Source: a virus
Length of the DNA: 64,000 nucleotides
Strand: one strand, 5' to 3'
Virus record (IMG/VR): IMGVR_UViG_3300042923_000474
Coordinates: 62,001 to 126,000 of that record
Position 1 is the first letter of the stretch, and the number at the start of each line of letters is the position of its first letter. Under the pieces are notes generated by a model. That model saw only the letters and a list, made by a program, of their open reading frames with translations, had not been told where the DNA came from and searched no databases. Both the position numbers and the translations under genes were made by a program. Shown here piece after piece: positions 51,715 through 58,986 of this stretch.

Positions 51715-52311
51715 ATGGATCGTCAACAAGCCGCAATCCATTACATCTCCCAGGCAGAGATTGCCTTGAAGACGTGTTTGGAATGGTGTAAAGCCACGTA
51801 TGGAACTCCGGCTGCTGACCAGTTGTCTCGTTTGTTAACGAACACGCTGTTCAGTGAGAACTTGGCTGCCTACACTGAGCCAGGCGAGGTCCTTTCACTG
51901 TGGGGTGCCATCAGCCGTAGCCCGATCACTGAGAAGGTGTACGGTGGCGAATTCATCATGATGCTGTACAATCAGTTCAGCATGTATGTTGAACCTGCGG
52001 TGGTGGACAAGTCGGAAAGCCCTACCAACGTCAACAACCTGACCACTCTGGGTAAGCACCTGGTATCCTCAATTGCCCGTGCTCACCCGTTGGTCAAATA
52101 CCCTGAGACAGAAATGCACGTTGAGTTGGCGAACTTCAATTCGTTCCTCACCGACCTGCCCACCCCTGAGCAGGTGATTTCCATTCTGTCGTACTTCCCT
52201 TGGATCGCTCCACTGTACCTGCTGATGTTCTCCCAGCCTGCAACGCTGAAGAGCGTCTTGCACGAGTTCCAGATCAACAGTGGTTCGACCCCTAACGGCA
52301 CGGGTGCATAA
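51715..52311 (+). CDS. Unidentified protein, 198 residues
   Basis: The best start is ATG 51715 behind GGTGA; an ATG at 51703 overlapping the upstream stop is possible. The protein is helical and acidic, with LVKYPETEMHVELANFNSF and hydrophobic helices SILSYFPWIAPLYLLMF near the C-terminus. No family recognised. Overlaps the next gene by one base. Confidence 0.6.
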   Translation: MDRQQAAIHYISQAEIALKTCLEWCKATYGTPAADQLSRLLTNTLFSENLAAYTEPGEVLSLWGAISRSPITEKVYGGEFIMMLYNQFSMYVEPAVVDKSESPTNVNNLTTLGKHLVSSIARAHPLVKYPETEMHVELANFNSFLTDLPTPEQVISILSYFPWIAPLYLLMFSQPATLKSVLHEFQINSGSTPNGTGA

Positions 52312-53114
52312 TGCGCAGCACTATCTTGATTGAACTGGATGCTTTGCTCGATACGCGCTTGGGTGCCATGCGTGTGTTCAGTGAAAGTCTCTGGACCAAC
52401 ACCTGGAACGATCCGGCGTATTACAATCGGTTGGTGGATGACTTCGACCATTACGGTGCGGGGACCACTCTGATGTGGCGCGGGATTTACGAACAGCGTG
52501 GTTCTCTGCGAGATGCGGAGAGTGGTCAACTCTTGGTGCTCAAGAACTCCATCATGACATGCATGGTGGGTAAGATCGGCATGCACCTACGTCAACTGTA
52601 CTCAACCAAAACCACCTCGCCTAACTTCATCGGTGCCGACGTGAAGGTTAACGTCTGGCCGTACGAGTTGGAACAGGTAGACATGGATGAGATCGTTTTG
52701 GCCCTGGAACAAATGATGGTCCCGGACGAAAGCGGGTCTGACGTTGAGATCGTTGATACCCAAATCAGTTGCGTGCGTTTGTCGCCTGCTGAATTGACGT
52801 TAGACGAGATCCGAGAGAAGTTCAGTCGGGTGGTGATGTACAACTTCAACGAGTGGTGGGACATTCAGGCTAAAGCAATCTACGAGGCGGAGCGCGGTGC
52901 TACGCTAACCGAGTTTGTGGTGCCTGAACTTCTGCGTTTGGACAAGACCCGCAAGATCGACAAGAAGGTCTTTGTCGATGACACAGGCAACATGTACAAC
53001 CCATTCACCGAGACTAAGCGCACGCTGTCTGTTTCGATGAACCTGAACTTCATGTCTCCGCTGTACTTCTCTGTCCCTAACCCCCAAGAGCTTATCAAGG
53101 ACTTGAAGGCATAA
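52311..53114 (+). CDS. Unidentified protein, 267 residues
   Basis: Starts in a TAATG overlap with the previous gene. Mixed alpha/beta, soluble, aromatic-rich; a strand-rich N-terminal third and a C-terminal half with KVFVDDTGNMYNPFTETKRT. No catalytic motif recognised. Ends at a convergent hairpin whose GCATAA contains its stop. Confidence 0.62.
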   Translation: MRSTILIELDALLDTRLGAMRVFSESLWTNTWNDPAYYNRLVDDFDHYGAGTTLMWRGIYEQRGSLRDAESGQLLVLKNSIMTCMVGKIGMHLRQLYSTKTTSPNFIGADVKVNVWPYELEQVDMDEIVLALEQMMVPDESGSDVEIVDTQISCVRLSPAELTLDEIREKFSRVVMYNFNEWWDIQAKAIYEAERGATLTEFVVPELLRLDKTRKIDKKVFVDDTGNMYNPFTETKRTLSVSMNLNFMSPLYFSVPNPQELIKDLKA

Positions 53115-53150
53115 ACCCTCCCCCTCCCTGCAAGGGGAGGGGGAGTATGC
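53109..53150. terminator. Bidirectional hairpin with GCATAA/TATGC flanks
   Basis: Perfect 11-bp stem CTCCCCCTCCC/GGGAGGGGGAG (53118-53128 with 53135-53145) between convergent genes; GCATA 53109-53113 and TATGC 53146-53150. No U-tract. Confidence 0.75.
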
Positions 53151-53153
53151 TCG

Positions 53154-53663
53154 TCACTTATCGTTTTCGAGCAAGTTGGTTCTGTCACGGGAGAAGCGGC
53201 TCTGCATGGCGCTGTACGTTATTGTGTGGCTGCCGGTATCCATTTCACCGGGTACCACTTCAATGTCGGGCAATTCGCTGTCCAGAGGGATAGCTGCACG
53301 CTGTACGGGTGCGCCTTCGACACGCATGACCGAACCGCTGCCTTGGCGGTTGGCCAACTCCAACAGAGCCTGTGCCACGATCTGGTCTTTCTTGGCATTG
53401 TTGTCGTCGGTCTTCTGACGCATGACACCCAGCTCTTGGGCGTCAAAGTCTTTCATCGTGTCGAGCAACATCTTCACACCGTCTTTATCGGTGGGGACTT
53501 TACCACCCGGTGCGAGTTCATCCATCATCTTCAAACGCACTTGTTGCGTAAGGCGAAGACGTTCTTCGTGGGTGGCGGGCATCACCGCGGGAACGATGGG
53601 GGTTACGTTCTCCAAGTGGGTTCCGTCTTCAACCACGCCTAAGTCTTTCAGTGCCTGATCCAT
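53154..53663 (-). CDS. Unidentified helical protein, 169 residues
   Basis: ATG 53663 follows GAGGG; longer starts have none. Charged helical N-terminal two thirds (HEERLRLTQQVRLKMMDEL) and a more extended C-terminus. The size and charge would suit a small terminase or a head-associated protein, but no motif supports it. Transcribed alone, divergent from the next gene. Confidence 0.58.
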   Translation of the reverse strand: MDQALKDLGVVEDGTHLENVTPIVPAVMPATHEERLRLTQQVRLKMMDELAPGGKVPTDKDGVKMLLDTMKDFDAQELGVMRQKTDDNNAKKDQIVAQALLELANRQGSGSVMRVEGAPVQRAAIPLDSELPDIEVVPGEMDTGSHTITYSAMQSRFSRDRTNLLENDK

Positions 53664-53719
53664 TGTAATGCCCTCTAATAACTCTTTCTCAAACCTAAAA
53701 CATCTATTTGAATACCTAC

Positions 53720-53725
53720 CTATAA
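53720..53725 (+). promoter_or_regulatory. CTATAA motif in divergent gap
   Basis: CTATAA in the 103-base gap between divergent genes, 42 bases before ATG 53767. Fourth divergent gap with this motif. Confidence 0.35.
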
Positions 53726-53766
53726 GGTTTTGGTTATTCACCTAGGATGGATATGTGAGGCGTAAC

Positions 53767-54318
53767 ATGCTCGCACAATCATTTAGCTTTCCGGCTACTG
53801 GACGCCAATCCATGTTTCATCGATTGCTACGCTGGCTAGGATTTGGACAGGGGGACGCTCCTGCTCCAGATGAACGATTGGACAAGATGAATGCTATGCT
53901 TGTACAGGTAGACCGACTTCGACGTCTGATCGGTCAACACACTTGGAAAGGTCGCAGGGGAACCTGGCGTACCTCCAAGTTGGAAAGTGTTCATCCGAAC
54001 ATTTTCTACCTCATCAACACCGTACGGAGTACCACAGATGCAGTCATATCGAAATCGCCACCCCCGCGTGAAGCAATCCTGTCACGCAAGTTCATGGACA
54101 ACTTGTATCCCGTAACACTTGATGGCTATCTAACCGATGAGCAGGGACTGACCTGTCCACCGGAAACGATCATGCGGGAGCTGATAAAGGCCATCGAAGA
54201 TTTGGTCAACAACATCCGCATGTACGACCAAACGGACTCGACGTACTACGATTACTATCTTCGTCAGTGCTCGACTCTATTTGGCGAGTTGGAGATCATA
54301 ACAAAAACATACCTCTAA
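53767..54318 (+). CDS. Unidentified protein, 183 residues
   Basis: ATG 53767 follows GAGG at six bases; a GTG at 53755 is in frame upstream. Basic N-terminus with an amphipathic MFHRLLRWLGFGQGD segment, then helical and rich in Arg/Tyr. No motif recognised. Followed 29 bases later by the duplicated-domain gene. Confidence 0.6.
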   Translation: MLAQSFSFPATGRQSMFHRLLRWLGFGQGDAPAPDERLDKMNAMLVQVDRLRRLIGQHTWKGRRGTWRTSKLESVHPNIFYLINTVRSTTDAVISKSPPPREAILSRKFMDNLYPVTLDGYLTDEQGLTCPPETIMRELIKAIEDLVNNIRMYDQTDSTYYDYYLRQCSTLFGELEIITKTYL

Positions 54319-54347
54319 CTCAGCCAAGGTTACGAAGGACTTTTTGG

Positions 54348-55040
54348 ATGAGTGCTAAAGGTAATGACATCTACACGATGTTGGCTACCCCCGACAAACG
54401 GATTCGAGAAGCCCATGGCATTCTGTCACGGATGTATCGTCTCATTTTGTGGGAGTTGCAGATTACCCCTTACAAGTGGAATCTTTTCCTGATCAACTAT
54501 TTGGACAAGTTGACTGACCAACTCAATCTGTCCCAAGACCGGGTAACCAATGAGCGGAACAATCTGCGCAAAGGCCTATCCGATCCTGACATGACTTTCG
54601 AGATGCTTACTCGTGGTCTGTCTGTGTTGGCCCCCAGGGGGATGATCTTTAAGGTGGAACTGTTTTACGACAACGACGTTACCGTTCATTCCAGCGTTGA
54701 CATGCTGGCACCTGATACCGGTGACGTGGGCAAGTTGTCTGGGCTGTATCAGAACCTCTGCGCGATTATGGGTAAGGACGTCAATCATCTGGAACCTGAG
54801 ATTGAAGCCTACCTATGTAACAGTCTCGTACGCGAAGATACAAAGGGGCGCAAGAAGGGCAACGACAAGGGCAACCTGCGTCGGGAGTTGCCTGGGATGC
54901 AGATGACATGGGACGTGTTCAAGAAGGGCTTGCGGGTCTTGGCACCGAACATGACGTGCATCAGTGTAGAGCTTAAGTGGAACCGTAACCGGACCACTCG
55001 GCACATGTTGCGAATTGCAACGCCGAAGAAAGCTGCGTAA
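54348..55040 (+). CDS. Protein with internal domain duplication, 230 residues
   Basis: ATG 54348 follows GAAGGA. Two related blocks: residues 71-120 (NLRKGL...MTFEMLTRGLSVLAP...VELFYDND) and 176-220 (NLRREL...MTWDVFKKGLRVLAP...VELKWNRN). Each is a helix followed by a beta hairpin. The repeated NLR-x-x-L/GL-VLAP pattern probably arose by duplication in this gene. Function unknown. Ends at a TATGC hairpin. Confidence 0.65.
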   Translation: MSAKGNDIYTMLATPDKRIREAHGILSRMYRLILWELQITPYKWNLFLINYLDKLTDQLNLSQDRVTNERNNLRKGLSDPDMTFEMLTRGLSVLAPRGMIFKVELFYDNDVTVHSSVDMLAPDTGDVGKLSGLYQNLCAIMGKDVNHLEPEIEAYLCNSLVREDTKGRKKGNDKGNLRRELPGMQMTWDVFKKGLRVLAPNMTCISVELKWNRNRTTRHMLRIATPKKAA

Positions 55041-55044
55041 CATG

Positions 55045-55093
55045 CTCCCCCACCTTCGGGTGGGGGAGTTTATGCTGCCTGTTTATTTTTTTT
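55045..55093 (+). terminator. Plus-strand hairpin, TTTATGC and T-run
   Basis: Perfect 10-bp stem CTCCCCCACC-TTCG-GGTGGGGGAG (55045-55054 with 55059-55068), then TTTATGC (55069-55075) and a T-run 55086-55093. Co-directional gap. Confidence 0.7.
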
Positions 55094-55131
55094 GTCCAAT
55101 TCTATGAATCTTTTCCTACGAGTCCGATGCC

Positions 55132-56145
55132 ATGCGTACTACCCTAGCTCCTACCACGTTGAGCATCGGCTCAACGGACAAGGTTCTTGAGAAGAGTGCT
55201 TCTGAAGTTACCAGCGCTGCAGACAACACGTCCATCAAGGACATGCTGGTTGGTTTAAAGGATGAAACGGTTGATGCCCTGCGTAAGACACCCAAGCTTG
55301 CCTCGCAGCTCACCAAGCTCGTTGTAGACGCCAAGACAGGCAAGCTCAATGCAACCAATGCGTTGTCTCGTCTGAGTTCGGTGTTTGGCAACAAAGGTGG
55401 CATCATTGACAAGCTGTCGACTAAGACAGTCTCTCTGATGTCTGACACACTCGGGATGGACCCCAAACTGTCCAAGCGTGTCATGATGACGGTCAAGGAT
55501 GTGGCCACAGGTCGCAACACCAGCATCCTTGGTTACTCTGCCAACGTGTCGTCTTCTCAGGGGCTGGTAAACACCATACAGCGTCTGCTGGGCGACAAAG
55601 ATGTAATCGGCTACGTTGACCTCGATGCTGAGGCTTCGTTGCTCTCAGGCCTGCTCAAGGAAGCTGTGAAGGCAGGTATCCCTCAATCGGTTGACATCCT
55701 GCTCAAGGAAGCCACGAGCGAGGAAACAAAAAGAAGAGTCATCAGTGAAAACGTCTACGCAGTTGTGTTCAGCGGTAACCTGAACACAGTAGAGAAATTG
55801 ACCACGCACATGACACCTGAACAAATCAGGGCGCAGTACCCACACTTTGCCAGGGATTTCTTGGCACAATTCGCTCTCACCCCAGCAGACACTGTGGCCG
55901 AGTATGCGAACATCAAAACCCGAATCATCACTCTGTTCAACCAGATTGATGTCCATTGGGATAAGTCCTTGCGTGACGGGGCTTGGGTTCCTGCACTTGC
56001 TCCTTTCAGCAAGGCATCTGAAGACGCTACGATCATCTTCAATACGTCCCCAGCGTATCGTAGTGCTTTGGTCCTGGCCAAGAACTTCCCCTCCATTGAG
56101 ATCAAATCCTGGATCAAAAAGCACTACGCCTTTTTCCCCGGTTAA
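55132..56145 (+). CDS. Unidentified helical protein, 337 residues
   Basis: ATG 55132 with a weak GAG site. Almost entirely helical, Ser/Thr/Lys/Leu-rich, with no membrane helix. It precedes the DUF1353-like gene by 15 bases and the two virion genes, so a tail-associated or internal virion role is possible, but no motif is visible. Confidence 0.62.
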   Translation: MRTTLAPTTLSIGSTDKVLEKSASEVTSAADNTSIKDMLVGLKDETVDALRKTPKLASQLTKLVVDAKTGKLNATNALSRLSSVFGNKGGIIDKLSTKTVSLMSDTLGMDPKLSKRVMMTVKDVATGRNTSILGYSANVSSSQGLVNTIQRLLGDKDVIGYVDLDAEASLLSGLLKEAVKAGIPQSVDILLKEATSEETKRRVISENVYAVVFSGNLNTVEKLTTHMTPEQIRAQYPHFARDFLAQFALTPADTVAEYANIKTRIITLFNQIDVHWDKSLRDGAWVPALAPFSKASEDATIIFNTSPAYRSALVLAKNFPSIEIKSWIKKHYAFFPG

Positions 56146-56160
56146 TAAAGGCGAGCCGAC

Positions 56161-56739
56161 ATGGAAGATAAAATCCTGATTGTGCCAATCAGAAAGTTTG
56201 ACCAGTACAGTGTGTCCTTCAATCAGGAGTTCACGAAAGCGTTGGGCAAACAGCATTGGCTCACTAACGAAAACTACGTCTACTACTTGGGAGAGAAGTA
56301 TTCCAATGAGTGGGTTGTGGTTCCTCGCGGATACGCCACTGATGGCGCCACTGTTCCACCTGCGTTTCAAAGTATCCTGCCTGTGTTTGGCAAACATGGC
56401 TCTGCCGTCATTCTCCATGACTGGCTGTGTGAGTACGGCTTTGTGTGGCATCGCAACCTCATGTCGGGAGAAGTCACAAAACGTGTACTGACCCGTGAGG
56501 AGATCGACAATGTCTTCTTAGAAGCGTTGGCGGTTATCGAGATGGACCCCGGTACCATTCACTGGGTGAAGTTAGGCTTTGCTACCCACCGTGCACTTTC
56601 GCGTCCTAAAGTTCCCAACATGGACCACGCCAAACAACTCCTGGAGTTTAACTACGCGCAATCGAAGGGCTACCACCCTTTCGACGGCAGTTTGTTATAC
56701 GACGTGATTGATCACCCCCCGCTCTGGGCAATCGCATAA
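56161..56739 (+). CDS. DUF1353-like phage protein
   Basis: A 192-residue protein with the DUF1353 pattern: VPRGYATDGATVPP (residues about 53-67), then GSAVILHDWLCEYG (about 79-93), and a helix with ...TREEIDNVFLEAL... Members occur in tailed phages and prophages, function unknown, often near tail or lysis genes. Start behind AAAGGCGAG. Ends at a convergent hairpin. Confidence 0.68.
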   Translation: MEDKILIVPIRKFDQYSVSFNQEFTKALGKQHWLTNENYVYYLGEKYSNEWVVVPRGYATDGATVPPAFQSILPVFGKHGSAVILHDWLCEYGFVWHRNLMSGEVTKRVLTREEIDNVFLEALAVIEMDPGTIHWVKLGFATHRALSRPKVPNMDHAKQLLEFNYAQSKGYHPFDGSLLYDVIDHPPLWAIA

Positions 56740-56777
56740 AGGTCACTGCCTCTCCCTTGCGGGAGAGGCAGCTATGC
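56734..56777. terminator. Bidirectional hairpin with GCATAA/TATGC flanks
   Basis: Perfect 11-bp stem CTGCCTCTCCC/GGGAGAGGCAG (56746-56756 with 56761-56771) between convergent genes; GCATAA 56734-56739 and TATGC 56773-56777. No U-tract. Confidence 0.75.
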
Positions 56778-56779
56778 CG

Positions 56780-58912
56780 TCAGTTGTTAGAGACGGTACC
56801 TTTGGTGAAGAGGTTCAACATTCGAACAGGCATCCACCCACCCACCTTGTTCTGGAAGGCAGAGGTTGTTGTCCACGACTCGTAACTGGAGATCATCTTC
56901 GTCATGGCGATCTTAAGCTTCTGCGTGGTGTAGATCTGCTCTTGCAGCGTCAGACCACCGAAGACTGCCATCAACTCGGAATACTTGTTCGAGTCATCCC
57001 ACGTGGTTGGGTCAGTGAGCGTAGCCGCCCCTTGGAAGAAACGGTTTTCACCCACCACAGCGCCAGTAGCACCGTCAGCCATCTTGCCCACAGTCTGCTT
57101 CACACCGCTCCAGAAGCCCGCCTCGGTAGAGATCGGCATGGTAACAATGCTAGACAGGTCCACAATCGAAAACGTCACAGTGACGCCCAGAGGGTCACCG
57201 TCCTGGTTACGACCCATGGTACCCACACCGGTAGTGATGGTGAGGTCACGGATCATGCCCAGTTTGATCGTGTGCCGGCTACGCGAGTAGGCTTCACAGA
57301 TGAACGGAGACGTGTACGACTGCTTACCTGTGGCCAGAGGCAGAACACCAGCGAGCAACATCGAGACCGGAATCCAGATGTTCTTGAAGCGACTGATAGG
57401 GTCACCCGACCAGCTACGCAACTCGATGGTGTACGACGGAGCAGGCAGCGATGCTGCAGCGCTCTGCCATGTCTGCGGAATGTCAACGAAGGCGTTACCC
57501 ATCAGGGCTGTCAGGTTGGACACACCAATCATGTCCAGACCGCCAGCCATCATCCCCTTAACAGCGCCTGCCACCTCATCGATCACGCCGATACCCGTTT
57601 GGAACTGGGCAGCGTTAAACATCACCGAACGAGCCCGAGCAGTCATGCCGTTAGCGTTCTGAGAGATCTCAGATTCACCGACGGTGTTACTGAACGAGGT
57701 GGTGGTAGGGCCTGTGGAATCCACGCGGAAGGTTACGAATTCAGAGCCATCGTTCATCGAGGCCTTTTCGTGTTCTTCCATGGCATCAGTGAAGCTCCAC
57801 TTCGCCATCGTACTCGGGTCGGCAATCTTCTTACCCGTGGAGTCCACCTGTACGTTGGTTTCGTTCTCCACCTTAAAGGAGTTGACCTGCCGCTCCAATG
57901 CCTCGGTTGAGATGTTCTCGAACTGACTGCCCTGCGCATTGAGATAACGACTGACGTAGTCTCGCACGTTACCCACGTTGGTGTCCGTCAGGGCACTTAA
58001 GTAGGCAGCATTGGTCCAGTTACGGAACGCATCGACAAAGGCTCCCTTGGAGGTTGCCTGAATCGCCAGTTCGTTCACCGACTCTTGGAACTTGAGTGCC
58101 AGTCGGTTGTAACGGTTGGCCACACCGAACAAGTCAATACCACCGTCCTTACGGAAGATGTCAGGGAGCTGTTCGTTGTAGTGCTTGATCTCCTCCATCC
58201 GCGCTTGGGCTTCTTCCTTGGTCTCATCGCGGCCACCGACACGGGGAATGATCCCCATGTTGACAGCAATGGAGTTGGCAATGTTGTTAGCTGCCGACCA
58301 GTAGTTGTGCATGGTAGGGTCGAGGTAGTAGAACCGCGACACCGACGAACCCAACAGGAAGCTGATTGCCTTACCCGCAAACATCACAGGAGCGTAGGCA
58401 AAACCTACCACCCAACCGAGTGCCTGACCCATCCGGTAGAACAAGCCAGGACCTTTACCTGTACGCGCAATGACCGAAGCCTCTGGGTCGTAGAAGGTAA
58501 AGAAGAACGAGAGCAGGGAGTTGAACTTGGGGACACCGAAACGCATGGTGATATACTCACCGGTGTCATCGTACATCTCCGAGTAGGCCCTGCCCATACC
58601 CCTCGAAGCAGTTGCCCCCGATCGAATGTCATCCGCCATGTCGTTGGCCGCAATAAGCGGCTTCATGACCGGGTTGTCAATCGAGTAGGAGAACATGGTG
58701 TTCAGGCCAGCGACTGTCATGTCAGCATAAACAGTGAACTGGGGTGGTGGGTTGATGCAGCGTGCACCGCCCAGAGTGGTGTCGGCGAATTTGATACGTG
58801 CGCCAGACTCCAAACGCGCTCGTCTATCGTTACTCGACCTGCCCGCTCGGGCGATCAGAAAGCTGGAGCGCACCCAGCTGTCGTTGCGAATACCCGCAAG
58901 AGCTGTTGCCAT
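56780..58912 (-). CDS. Large virion protein, tail-hub type
   Basis: A 710-residue protein behind AAAGGAC. N-terminal part has two long hydrophobic stretches (LGWVVGFAYAPVMFAGKAISF) that could cross a membrane or pack inside the virion. A central disordered region is rich in Ser/Thr. The C-terminal 200 residues contain SWSGDPISRFKNIW, LPLATGKQSYTSPF, CEAYSRSRHTIKLGMI and TTGVGTMGRNQDG, a pattern typical of phage baseplate/tail-hub beta domains. Directly downstream of the giant tail gene, so probably in the same assembly. Confidence 0.65.
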   Translation of the reverse strand: MATALAGIRNDSWVRSSFLIARAGRSSNDRRARLESGARIKFADTTLGGARCINPPPQFTVYADMTVAGLNTMFSYSIDNPVMKPLIAANDMADDIRSGATASRGMGRAYSEMYDDTGEYITMRFGVPKFNSLLSFFFTFYDPEASVIARTGKGPGLFYRMGQALGWVVGFAYAPVMFAGKAISFLLGSSVSRFYYLDPTMHNYWSAANNIANSIAVNMGIIPRVGGRDETKEEAQARMEEIKHYNEQLPDIFRKDGGIDLFGVANRYNRLALKFQESVNELAIQATSKGAFVDAFRNWTNAAYLSALTDTNVGNVRDYVSRYLNAQGSQFENISTEALERQVNSFKVENETNVQVDSTGKKIADPSTMAKWSFTDAMEEHEKASMNDGSEFVTFRVDSTGPTTTSFSNTVGESEISQNANGMTARARSVMFNAAQFQTGIGVIDEVAGAVKGMMAGGLDMIGVSNLTALMGNAFVDIPQTWQSAAASLPAPSYTIELRSWSGDPISRFKNIWIPVSMLLAGVLPLATGKQSYTSPFICEAYSRSRHTIKLGMIRDLTITTGVGTMGRNQDGDPLGVTVTFSIVDLSSIVTMPISTEAGFWSGVKQTVGKMADGATGAVVGENRFFQGAATLTDPTTWDDSNKYSELMAVFGGLTLQEQIYTTQKLKIAMTKMISSYESWTTTSAFQNKVGGWMPVRMLNLFTKGTVSNN

Positions 58913-58941
58913 GGTAGAGTCCTTTAATAAAGGGGGTTAGG

Positions 58942-58979
58942 TCATAAAGTAGACAGGGCGCCCCCGAAGGAGCACCCTG
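58942..58979 (-). terminator. Minus-strand hairpin followed by TTTATGA
   Basis: On the minus strand CAGGGTGCTCC-TTCG-GGGGCGCCCTG pairs with two G.U wobbles that would be A.C on the plus strand, then TTTATGA (TCATA on the plus strand at 58942-58946). UUCG tetraloop. Confidence 0.6.
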
Positions 58980-58986
58980 ACTAAAC

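Noticed and set aside
2436-56777. TATGC after stems read as late promoters (phiKZ late promoters contain TATG)
   Set aside because: In convergent gaps the same motif occurs on both sides and would drive antisense transcription of both genes; the terminator reading fits better. A double role at co-directional gaps remains possible.
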